Below are positions 46,860 through 55,595 of a DNA stretch of 64,000 nt, piece after piece; within the stretch, counting starts at the first letter, position 1; each line of letters opens with the position of its first letter. Under the pieces are notes generated by a model, which was not told the origin of the DNA, did not search any database, and worked only from the letters and a program-made list of their open reading frames with translations. Position numbers and translations under genes: made by a program. Source of the DNA: Paramoeba atlantica. Taxonomy: Eukaryota; Discosea. The stretch spans positions 124,001-188,000 of the forward strand of contig CDRNVI010000054.1 in NCBI GenBank assembly GCA_977017575.1. Reading direction: 5' to 3'.

Positions 46860-49735
46860 TTTGCAATTGATAAGGGGGGAGAAGTATGAATCGCGGCATT
46901 GCCTCTATATTTTTTAACCTTAACCCCCCTCCTTGTTTTTTTTATCCTAGAGTATTACAACGTTCAACTTCGAACTTTCCCTATTTTCCTCGCCATTACG
47001 TGCGTAATGGCGGATACAAATCTTCCGCGGGCATGCGATTAACTAGCATGCGCGCCTGGGCCCTCATCAACGTGACGTTCATTTCGGTCAGGAGCCGAAA
47101 GGAAGCTTTAGAGCAAGAGAGGATTCCCTGGGATGCTGCAGAGCGACGTTCGGCCACCTGGCGCAAGATGCCCATGGCACTGTCGGACCAGGATCCGAAG
47201 GTCCTTCGGATCCTTCGGAGGCGGAGTCCGCGGGGCACAAATTCACCGCAATGGCGGTGGAGTCTAACTAGTATACTATAGTATACTATACTATAGTATA
47301 CTAGTTAGACTCTATAGTATACTATACTATAGTATACTAGTTAGACTCCACCGCCATTGCGGTGAATTTGTGCCCCGCGGACTCCGCCTCCAGACGCTCC
47401 GAACTTTTGTGCTCGGAGGCGTACCTCTCGGCGAAACATCCTGCTTTTCCCACGTTAGCACCTCGGACCATGTCCGTATAATTGGTCTGCTGAACGTGTG
47501 TCACACAGAAGTCTAACACCAGAGAGGTCGCCAAGCCAAAGTTCGGCAGGAAAATGTCCGCGGGCCTGGTAAGGCCGCCAACCGGGCTGTAGTTCCCCAG
47601 GCTTTTTTCTCGCTGTGGGGCGAGGTGTGCCTTGTTGCACACGTCGCAGAAATGTTCCGCAAGCGCGTTGTGACGGGAAATTAACCCGTAACCGCTCTTG
47701 CAGACAAGTGCGTGACTCCCATCCGTTCCCAGGGGCTGAGGACATTTGTCCATGGGGCATGGCCGGGATTCGTGGTACACATCGGCCCCCAACCACCAGC
47801 GATCCAGTGCTGGTCCTGGGTTTTGTTCCACCCCGCCCCGAAAAACTTCGGTTTTCATGCACATTCGGCTCCATCCCGTTTCGGAGGAGAGCGACGAGGA
47901 GGGAAAAAAGGAAATTGGGTTGCGTAGCGCTTGGGGGAGCAACGTGTTCTGTGTTTTCGGAGAAAATTTAAATCTGAACAAGTGTGGACAAGGGTTTCGA
48001 GGGCCCAGGTTCCACTCCACCCCCCCTCGCATAAGACCGATGTCTATCTGCGTTTTACTCCATCCAGATTTGGCAATCAGGCCTTCGGCTGGGGCGTAAC
48101 ACCAAAGCGGGCCGTCCGGGGAGGGAACCTCTCTCCAGGCAGAGGCAAATTCCGTGTCGATCCCGATTTGGTTGCAAAGGGCGAAGGGATACCGGTCGGG
48201 GGGTGTGGTCTTGGGGATGACGATAAGAGTGCGTCCCGTGGGATGGCTAAAGACTGCGGTCCTGTGGCCAGGGATCATGCTAGGTTGGGAAGCGCATTGA
48301 AGTGCTGCGCTCACAGAGGTACCGGCGGGAAGTTGTCCAATGGCACAGTCTAGGTCAAAGCTGTTTCCGGAGTGAGTTTCGTAGAGGGTCACGAGTTCGT
48401 TGCGCAGACCGGTGTTCAAAGCGACCCTGTCGCGGACGAATTGTAGGGAATGGCTGGGAGATATTTGTTTTATCTGTATACTTGCAGCGGAGTCCGGGGA
48501 AAAGCACAGGGGTACATCTATACTAGTGTCTCCCGGTTCCCGCTCGTTGTCGTCGTCGTCGTCGTCCATCCACTCCTCTATGGGGATATCGGAAATTTCT
48601 CGATCGGGGCTGTCGTGAGGCAGATTCGCCCGAGTACCGGGCCATGGGCAACAGGACGGTCTCAAAGGCTTTACTTTCTTCTAAGAGGGTCTTCTCTCTC
48701 TCTTCCAAAGCTAATCGGAAGGCCTTTTTAATGTCATGTTCAAGATGGGTTTTCTGGTGTTCGTGGAGGAGTGAAGCGTCCATGAATTGTTTGCTGCATG
48801 TGGAGCATACGTGCCCCAGCTTCGTGATGGATAGTTTACGGGTCAAGGCGATGTGGTACTGTTTTATGACCTGTAAATTAGCGACGTAAATCTTGTGTCG
48901 GGACAATTCCTCCTGGGCAAGCAGCTGTGCCACGGCTGAGGAGAACTCGTGTGCTTCCGAGCATGCTTCTATATAGGCCAGGAATCCATCATTAGGCGTC
49001 CGAGTTCTTTTCATAACCTGGGGCCGAGACTCCTTCTGAGCCTTTTCAATTAATGAGAAGCGCTCATCGAGAGTAAGTGCGCGGTGTCGCTCCACTTTGG
49101 GCGCGCTTGTATTTGGGCCCATTGGAGCGAAAGAGGGCTTCGGACGTTCGCCAAAATGTGACTCGAGTGCTTGAGCATATGTGCACCGATAAGTTCCCTT
49201 GGAGGGGGCGGTGGACTGCGGCGAAAGTTTTGAGGTCACACTACGGATGTGATTCGCGGAGGCGGTGATACGACGGGGCTTCGACGATGAAGCAATGGTG
49301 CGTTTCTGCGGGAGTAGCAAGTCACACTCGTCGCAGCGTCTAAAGTAATGGCGCGCGGGGGTAAAGGAGGAGGAGCAGACTTCGCATGTTTTGGATTCTG
49401 ACGAAGCGTTCGATTGTGATACCGAGCAAGACTCGCACCACCGGAAGTACGGTCTCGCTGGGTAAAAAGGGGCGGAGCAGCCCACACAGGATTTCTTGCG
49501 GGCGTCGGGAGGGGAGGAAAGTGATTTCGGTGCGAAAGCCTTGTGCGGAGGGTACGACCTGATAGTAGGTTGTGTGGGAGGGGACACGCATTTGGATGAG
49601 CAATTCGCGCAAAAGCGATGGGAGGGGCTCTGTGGGACAAAACGTGTGCCACAGTGACAACACCAGAGCTTCCCCCCTGATCGAGGGTCATTCATTGGTG
49701 TATGTAAAGTCAATAGGAAGGAAAAGAGAAATAAT
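46860..49735 (-). pseudogene. Family-3 LINE copy c, variant N-terminus with 2A-like motifs, RT missing
   Basis: Starts MNDPRSGGKLWCCHC at 49692. The N-terminus has three tandem CxxC-x13-CxxC zinc modules (CCHC..., CVGCSAPFYPARPYFRWCESC, CEVC...CDEC) and one C2H2 finger (CSTCSKQF...HEHQKTH). After a frame change near 48600 an acidic linker and an unrecognised domain follow (48050-48520), then two 2A-like motifs, RGGVEWNLGP (48000-48029) and RGGVEQNPGP (47811-47840). Directly after comes the knuckle (CPMDKC...HALVC) and RPADIFLPN...LVLDFCVTHVQQ endonuclease; the whole RT is absent. A palindromic insertion at 47218-47391 splits VES/FGSW. The C-terminus ends near 46996. Clearly a defective derivative. 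Confidence 0.8.
47218..47391. repeat. Long palindrome with TATAC core inside a LINE
   Basis: The left arm 47218-47268 (GAGGCGGAGTCCGCGGGG...GGCGGTGGAGTCTAAC) is the perfect reverse complement of 47342-47391. Between the arms lie about 70 bp of TATAC/GTATA palindromic repeats. The right arm is genuine LINE coding sequence (TAMAVES region); the left arm is its inverted duplicate. Just outside, GGATCCGAAGG/CCTTCGGATCC adds a smaller palindrome. Confidence 0.9.
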
Positions 49736-49775
49736 TCAACAAGGTACAGAAACTGCATCTTTCTCGTTAAAGATA
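49736..49775 (-). promoter_or_regulatory. LINE 5' leader, copy c
   Basis: Minus strand: TATCTTT-AACGAG-AAAGAT, GCAG-TTT-CTG, then TACCTTGTTGAATT, about 44 nt before the ATG at 49692. Interrupted upstream by the TA-flanked inverted-repeat element. Confidence 0.7.
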
Positions 49776-50564
49776 CAGTGGTTTCAGTTGATCTTGCCCC
49801 CCCCCTCGGAATTTTGATTTTTTTTATCCATTTTTGCTCATCTTTGCAGCATTGGAGAGATCTCGTTCCCCTAGCGAAGAGCTTTGCCGCCTTTTTTTCA
49901 TAGAGACCCCCTGGCACCCCCTGGGTGACCCGAAAGTTGACCAAAATAAAAAAAAATGGCATTTTTTTACCGTATCAAAAATGGAACGAAAAACGGATTT
50001 TATGTCCAAAAGTTAACTCTGAAGGAAAAGAACTAGTATCCGGAATGGCCTCCATTGTTTTGCAACATTTTTTGAAGTCTATTAGGGACTGAATCAATTG
50101 TGTTGCACACTTTACTTTTTTCTTGAGGACGTTTTAGAATCCGAAAAGCTATTGGGGGATTGTCTTCTCTTTTGTCATTCCATCCTTGTACGTACTCCCC
50201 CTGTTTGGGGTTAGAGGGTCTGGTCTGCATAATGTAGAGGTGTTGACTATATTAAATTAGGCGATAGGGATGGTAATAGACATAGAGCTTTCAAATTATC
50301 AATTTAGAACACTATTACTCGTACTTACATGTTCAAAATGTACAAAAAATCGAGAAAATGTGACAAAAAATGGTTGTGTACACAGAAAACGTCCAAAAAA
50401 AACAGTGTTTTTCGGACCCAGGGGGCACCAGGGGGTCTCTATGAAAAAAAGGCGGCAAAGCTCTTCGCTAGGGGAACGAGATCTCTCCAATGCTGAAAAG
50501 ATGAGCAAAAATGGATAAAAAAAATCAAAATTCCGAGGGGGGGCAAGATCAACTGAAACCACTG
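49776..50564. mobile_element. Tc1/mariner-type inverted-repeat element, internally deleted
   Basis: 789 bp bounded by CAGTGGTTTCAGTTGATCTT at one end and its reverse complement at the other, with near-identical terminal inverted repeats of about 150 bp and a TA on each side (49774-49775 and 50565-50566), the canonical target duplication of Tc1/mariner. The interior (minus strand, 50033-50230) keeps a transposase C-terminus: NTIDSVPNRLQKMLQNNGGHSGY-like, matching the SMP-R-x-VI-x-GG-x-t-Y ending of Tc1 transposases. It inserted in the 5' leader of LINE copy c; removing it restores the TCGTTAAAGATATG leader seen at 55515. Non-autonomous; young, as the repeats hardly differ. Confidence 0.9.
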
Positions 50565-50566
50565 TA

Positions 50567-51271
50567 TGTTTTTTTTAAAGATATTGTTTTTTAAAGATAT
50601 TGTTTTTTTTATCGTTAAAGATATGTTTTTTTTTGCGAATAATTGGGGGGAGTAGTATTGATTCTAATGTTTATATCGACGTTTCGAACTTATGACTATA
50701 AGATTGTTTTTCTCTCTCTTTCTCCTCTTTCTCTCTCACTTTCTCACCTCTTGACATACTTTTCCCACCTTTCTCCCTACTTTTCCCACCTTTCTCCCCA
50801 CTTTCCTACTTTCCCCCACCCGACTTTTCAACTTTTCAGGGAGGGTAAGGTCTCCCTCAGCTTCGCCTCACCCGGCCTGCAGGCGGTTCCTCAACCATTC
50901 GCGAGTTCCGGACCGGGTCTTTCGACCTCTCCACGGCCTGACTTGTGAACCCTTCCCTTGTTATACAGGAGGGCGCAGGCGCGGGCCTGTGTCGACAGCG
51001 ACACGGTCGCGAAACAGGATGCTGGCCGACGGGGAGGAGATTCACTACCCGTGTACTACCTCACTTGGGGTACCTAGCCCTGACGGACTAGGCGTGAGTA
51101 TAGACTCTGTCGACGCTACCAGCATCCGTACCGGGAGTTTCCCATGAAAGTCACCTGGCCATACCCCTGGCCATACCCAACGAGAGCCGGGTCGGCGTTT
51201 GCCGCGGGAAAACATTGTATAGCGGCCAGATTTCGCAGGCGAGGAAGTCGTCGGGTGTGGCGAGTGATCCA
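50567..51271 (-). other. Junction of LINE copies c and d, with 3' UTR of copy d
   Basis: 50567-50632 continues the 5' leader of copy c (AAAGATATTGTTTTTT units). From about 50634 the minus strand is the A-tail and 3' end of copy d (TACTACTCCCCCCAATTATT), a pyrimidine-rich type II segment (50700-50850 on the plus strand) and the conserved ~240-bp core (50894-51123). The core contains hairpins such as CCTAG-N-CTAGG (51075-51095) and a TGTCGCTGTCGACA stretch. No gene. Confidence 0.7.
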
Positions 51272-54200
51272 CTACTCCTCTTTCCCATAGCCTAGGAGCG
51301 CTGAATCAGGACCCACAGCAGGCCGTCGTAGGACGAGCATGCGGGCTTGGGATCTCATGAGGGTTACATTTAGGGATGTAGGCAACCGGTGTAGAGCATC
51401 CCCTTTCGGTAAAATATCCCCGGAATTGGCATTGGATGCCCTACCTGCAGCAACCACCCTAAGGATCGACATTGCGCTAGGGCTCCACGAGCCAAACGAT
51501 TCTACCACCATGGCGGTAAAATTCATTCGCGCCGCTTCAGCCTCTTCTCGTTGTTTAGCCTTGTTGGCGGTCGCGTATTGCTCCGCAAACGACCCCGCCG
51601 TCACCCAGTTAGCGTCACGGACTGTGTCCGTATATTTTTTTTGCTGGACATGAGTGACAGCGAAGTCGAGTACGAGGGCCTGACCGCGACCGAAACTTCG
51701 AATGAATACGTCCCCAGGTCTGGTGAGTGCGCCACCCGGACCTATGTTCCCCAAACTCACTTCTCCTTGAGGGGCAAGCCCGGCCTTTGAGCATTCTGCA
51801 GAGAATTGGGATACCAAGGCACTGTGCCGAGCAGTGATCCCGTGCCCGCATTTGTATGCCAGTGCGTGTTCACCCCCTGGGCCTAGGGGCTGTTTGCACT
51901 TTTCCATGGGGCAGGGACGGAGGCCCGGGTAGATGGTTTCCCCCAGCCACCAACGGATTAACATGCGAAACTCCGTGGGGGCGTACGCAAAGCCGTTCTT
52001 TTTGGGCGGCAACACGAAAGCCCACTCCGACGCCCCTTCCCCCGTTTCCGAGCTCCACCGAGCCCTCGTGCTTGGGTCAGCGTGGGCGAGTGCGTGTTCG
52101 AACGCGTGGGACGAAATAGCATGGCTCAGGTCCCTTTGTCGAGGTATGACCAATTTATTGTCTATTTCTTGGATCGGATTGGTTTGAAAGGGTTGGTGCT
52201 CTGAAACGGCCGAGCTTTGTAGAATTTTGCCCGTTTCATTGTCAACGATATTCTTCCCTGCGCGTTTGTTCACGTCGATCACTGCCTCATTGAAATCTTT
52301 TGCGTCCGTTGGATCCCAAAAGTCTTTCTCCGCTGCGAAGGCGACTGAGGCCACATAAGCGGAGGCAGAATGCTCCTCAGCTGAACGGAGTCCCAAGCCA
52401 CCAAACCGTTTGCCTCTCTGTGCTTGTCGCCTTGCTGCGTCGCTGAGTGGCCCGAAAAAGTGTGAGGTAGCGTCTTGCACTGCGTCGTCGAGACGTCGAC
52501 AGAGATCCTGGAGCTCCGACGTTGGGGTAGTACGGAGTGAGTAGACCATCTGACAGAAGCCCGTGCAATGCCGAATAAGTGAAAGGGCCACCTGGGGGTC
52601 CTCGAGTTTGGTAATGGCTTCCAGCGAGTCCTCTGCGTGTTCAATGGCGTTGTCAAGGAGAAATTGACGGCGGAACTCGGTTGACCCTAAAGGGCTATCT
52701 AACATATGGAAATTACCCTCAGTGCTTTTATTCGGTCCAGGTAGGTCGGGGAAGACATAAGAACGATGAGACGATGCGGGGTGCGCAGCGAGTTCACATT
52801 TCGCAGCGTTCAGATGTAAACCCCATCGCGGGCCGTTTAGTTCTAGCACATCAAATGCGTGTCGTACATCGCATGATGCGCCCGCCAGTATTCCGTCATC
52901 TAGATACCATAGATTCAGGTCTAGTTTCGGTGTTGCCGCGTGGATTTCCGAAGCAAGCTCCCTCATAACCAGTGAGAAGAGGAGGGGGCCAAGGGGGTCG
53001 CCTTGTTGTACCCCTTCAAAAGACTTTACCGTACGCGTACCGAACGTGAGTAAACTTTCTGTATAATAACACCACTCTACAAAATGACTGAGTTCGGGAA
53101 AGTGTATGCGCGTTAAATCAGTGAACCTGTCACGGGACACCTGGTTGAAGGCATTCCGGAGGTCTATTTTGCATAGAAGGAAGTTATCATCGTCTACGCG
53201 GGCCGCGAATGTCTGTCGGCAAAGATGGATAACACGTTCCGCCCCGGCCGGTGTAGCGACCCCGTATTGGTGTCCCTTAAAAAGTTTGCGGGCTCTGGTT
53301 TTGGCAGAGAAGCATGCAACTTTGCTCGCCAAGCGGCGAAGGGTTTCACCAGCGGCGATCGGGCGTACGTCGTGTTCCCCCTTCTTCATGGCACACAATC
53401 GACCTCCAGCGTAGTGGCTTTTGACTTCTAATGGTGCTTTTCCGGCTAGCATGTGATTGGTGAACTTTGTGAGTATTTCCAAAGGACCGGTCTGACCATC
53501 GTGATGACCATGTATAGCAACTTGCACGTGTTCCGGCCGCAGACCAAAGGCACCCCCGGAGGAACCCCGATAAAAAGTTGAGAGTGCCGCCGATACTTCA
53601 TCCTCCGTCACTTTAAGAGGTTCCACGTCCACTGATGGGCTGGGTGTATCTGATGCGGAGAGTCGGGGGGGATGCTTTGCCTGAAGCTTTGCGTAAGTCT
53701 CATCATTGTCCGGAGCGAGTGGCGCAGATGTCAGTGCGGTCATGGCGCGTGAGAGCTCCCCGTCACGTACGAGTCTTTCGGCTCGTAGTGCGGATTTTTT
53801 TTCTTCTTCTTCGAGACTCTGCGCTTTCTCCACGCTTCTCTTCTTGCCCGTGACGCTCTTGACAGCTTCATCCCAGAGGGCCAGGAAGTCTTTCTTGGAC
53901 CAGCGAGAAAGGCATTTCCGTACGTGGGAAGCATACGATGTTTTCTCCCGGCTACCTCCTCGATGGGGGGCAGGTATAACGCATTTGGGCAGCATAGCGA
54001 GGAGAGTCCACGCTTCAATGGTATTCTCTCGGATTGCCGAATCTAGACACCCGCAAAGCGCCTTTTCCCACTCTGGTCGGCAGCTGTTGGGTATATCTTT
54101 GCAAGTGATAATGGGCAAGGCGCATATGGAAAAGAGGCTTGGAAGAGGTGTGTCACTGTTCATTATATAGGTTTCGTCGGTAGTGATCTGGTCTGCCTGT

Positions 54201-55297
54201 GCGTCGGAAATTTCGTTTTTCTCTAGCGGCACGTCAGCACTCGAGACAGAAGTGTCGTCACTCGGTGTGGGGTTCCGTTGAGTGTGCGTCGAGGAAGCGC
54301 GGAACTTGCAATTCTTAATGTGAGCGTCCTCTTTGCTTAGATCATAATGTTTTTCACATTTTCGGCATCGAAATCTTCCTTCCCCTGTCCACCAGCTGTC
54401 CGGAGCTTCGTCTCCATGTCTGTGGGCTACGTGGTTATAGTATGATTGCCATTGACCACCGTGCGGCCCCGTCTTCCAGGTACACCCCTCAATAGGACAT
54501 TTCCGGAACGTGTCACTTTGTGAAAGTGCCTTTCTGGGTGTGGCAACCACATTTCTGGGTGTATTCGGTTGGGTGTAAGCTTTTTTAAGGGTTTGATCGT
54601 GGCGCTTGCGCTTTCCTTCGGGGGGGACGGGGGTTTGGTCTTTCGGAGGAGAGTCTGTGACATCCCCGTCACTGCTATCACTTGTGGGAACACTACTCAC
54701 TTGAGAATACTGGGTGGTCTTAGGGCTCTTCTTCTTTTTTCGTCTTCCTGGCCGTGTGCTGATCGAAAAATCGAAGTCATTTGGAGTAAGGTCTGGAAAT
54801 ACTATGTCATTCTCGTTTTGTTGAGAGTCGTTCGGATTTGTTTTCCGGAGGACGCGTTCGCGTTTCTCCTTTACAGCCTTATTTGATAACTTGGATTGGC
54901 TGAGCAAAGAAGAGTCAGAGCCTATGTATTCGAATCGAAAACCCTCATTTTCCTCCTGAGCGCAATTTTTCCCCCCAAAGCGAGCGCCTACATTTTCCTC
55001 CTGAAGGACATTGGAATGAATATCTGCCTCAGTCATTCCGTCAACGTGACCTGTGTCAGGTGTTGGGCCGGCAGGCGCGTTTGTTATGCTAATGGCAATG
55101 CCTTCCGCTTGCTGTATCTTTTCAGAGGAAAGGTCCTGCGGTATTTCTGTGGTGTAAAGTAGTTCGTCGTAAGTACTCTTCCCGTTCGTTAGGTGTTCGT
55201 TGGCCTTAAATTGATCATACGACCCTACCTTGTGAGAGGCAGCTTCCTTCCCAAAGTTACAGTCCGTTCGTGTTTTAGAACGCGTTGACACGCCCAT
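51272..55297 (-). CDS. Intact family-3 LINE ORF (1341 aa): zinc finger, RT, restriction-like endonuclease
   Basis: One open frame for a complete element protein. Start MGVSTRSK at 55297, 34 nt after the leader. Acidic N-terminus; a CPIEGC...YYNHVAHRH finger (residues about 266-290) and CRKCEKHY...HIKNC (about 313-333) probably bind target DNA. RT: LLCKIDLRNAFNQVSRD (near 705), FEGVQQGDPLGPLLFSL (near 760), LWYLDDGILAG (near 793). Knuckle CPMEKC...HALAYKCG (near 1126) differs from its sisters: the last Cys is Tyr and a Cys appears two residues later. Endonuclease TRPGDVFI...LVLDFAVTHVQQKKY (near 1190-1215). C-terminus LNVTLMRSQARMLVLRR. The best candidate here for a recently active family-3 element. 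Confidence 0.9.
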   Translation of the reverse strand: MGVSTRSKTRTDCNFGKEAASHKVGSYDQFKANEHLTNGKSTYDELLYTTEIPQDLSSEKIQQAEGIAISITNAPAGPTPDTGHVDGMTEADIHSNVLQEENVGARFGGKNCAQEENEGFRFEYIGSDSSLLSQSKLSNKAVKEKRERVLRKTNPNDSQQNENDIVFPDLTPNDFDFSISTRPGRRKKKKSPKTTQYSQVSSVPTSDSSDGDVTDSPPKDQTPVPPEGKRKRHDQTLKKAYTQPNTPRNVVATPRKALSQSDTFRKCPIEGCTWKTGPHGGQWQSYYNHVAHRHGDEAPDSWWTGEGRFRCRKCEKHYDLSKEDAHIKNCKFRASSTHTQRNPTPSDDTSVSSADVPLEKNEISDAQADQITTDETYIMNSDTPLPSLFSICALPIITCKDIPNSCRPEWEKALCGCLDSAIRENTIEAWTLLAMLPKCVIPAPHRGGSREKTSYASHVRKCLSRWSKKDFLALWDEAVKSVTGKKRSVEKAQSLEEEEKKSALRAERLVRDGELSRAMTALTSAPLAPDNDETYAKLQAKHPPRLSASDTPSPSVDVEPLKVTEDEVSAALSTFYRGSSGGAFGLRPEHVQVAIHGHHDGQTGPLEILTKFTNHMLAGKAPLEVKSHYAGGRLCAMKKGEHDVRPIAAGETLRRLASKVACFSAKTRARKLFKGHQYGVATPAGAERVIHLCRQTFAARVDDDNFLLCKIDLRNAFNQVSRDRFTDLTRIHFPELSHFVEWCYYTESLLTFGTRTVKSFEGVQQGDPLGPLLFSLVMRELASEIHAATPKLDLNLWYLDDGILAGASCDVRHAFDVLELNGPRWGLHLNAAKCELAAHPASSHRSYVFPDLPGPNKSTEGNFHMLDSPLGSTEFRRQFLLDNAIEHAEDSLEAITKLEDPQVALSLIRHCTGFCQMVYSLRTTPTSELQDLCRRLDDAVQDATSHFFGPLSDAARRQAQRGKRFGGLGLRSAEEHSASAYVASVAFAAEKDFWDPTDAKDFNEAVIDVNKRAGKNIVDNETGKILQSSAVSEHQPFQTNPIQEIDNKLVIPRQRDLSHAISSHAFEHALAHADPSTRARWSSETGEGASEWAFVLPPKKNGFAYAPTEFRMLIRWWLGETIYPGLRPCPMEKCKQPLGPGGEHALAYKCGHGITARHSALVSQFSAECSKAGLAPQGEVSLGNIGPGGALTRPGDVFIRSFGRGQALVLDFAVTHVQQKKYTDTVRDANWVTAGSFAEQYATANKAKQREEAEAARMNFTAMVVESFGSWSPSAMSILRVVAAGRASNANSGDILPKGDALHRLPTSLNVTLMRSQARMLVLRRPAVGPDSALLGYGKEE

Positions 55298-55330
55298 GTA
55301 ATGGTTGAATGTAAGAAAGAAAAAAATAAT

Positions 55331-55372
55331 TCAACAAGGTACAGAAACTGTATCTTTGTCGTTAAAGATAAG
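55331..55372 (-). promoter_or_regulatory. LINE 5' leader, copy d
   Basis: TATCTTT-AACGAC-AAAGATA and ACAG-TTT-CTGT hairpins followed by TACCTTGTTGAATTATT, 34 nt before the 1341-aa ORF. The loop base change (T to C) relative to other copies leaves the stem intact. Confidence 0.75.
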
Positions 55373-55375
55373 GTA

Positions 55376-55595
55376 AGGCTCTGTGGGACAAAACGTGTGC
55401 CACAGTGACAACACCAGAGCTTCCCCCCTGATCGAGGGTCATTCATTGGTGTATGTAAAGTCAATAGGAAGGAAAAGAGAAATAATTCAACAAGGTACAG
55501 AAACTGTATCTTTATCGTTAAAGGTATGTTTTTTCTAAAGATATTGTTTTTTAAAGATATTGTTTTTTTTATCGTTAAAGATATGTTTTTCTTTT
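55376..55595 (-). mobile_element. Second LINE 5' end (copy-c type) in front of copy d
   Basis: 55376-55520 repeats 49625-49770 nearly exactly: the start of the copy-c ORF (MNDPRSGGKLWCCHCGTRFVPQS) preceded by its leader (55487-55525) and by AAAGATATTGTTTTTT repeats to 55590. It lies between the leader of copy d and the A-tail of copy e. It has no 3' end of its own, so it is best explained by template jumping at the 5' end of copy d during reverse transcription. Alternative: recombination between leaders. Confidence 0.7.

Noticed and set aside
48523-48665. Programmed frameshift joining the two long frames of LINE copy c
   Set aside because: No convincing slippery site; the overlap contains a GAC/GTC microsatellite, and the copy is otherwise defective, so a simple indel is likelier.
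52279-52656. Short minus-strand frames inside the LINE ORFs
   Set aside because: Shadow frames of the long RT-endonuclease ORFs; peptides show no independent conservation.
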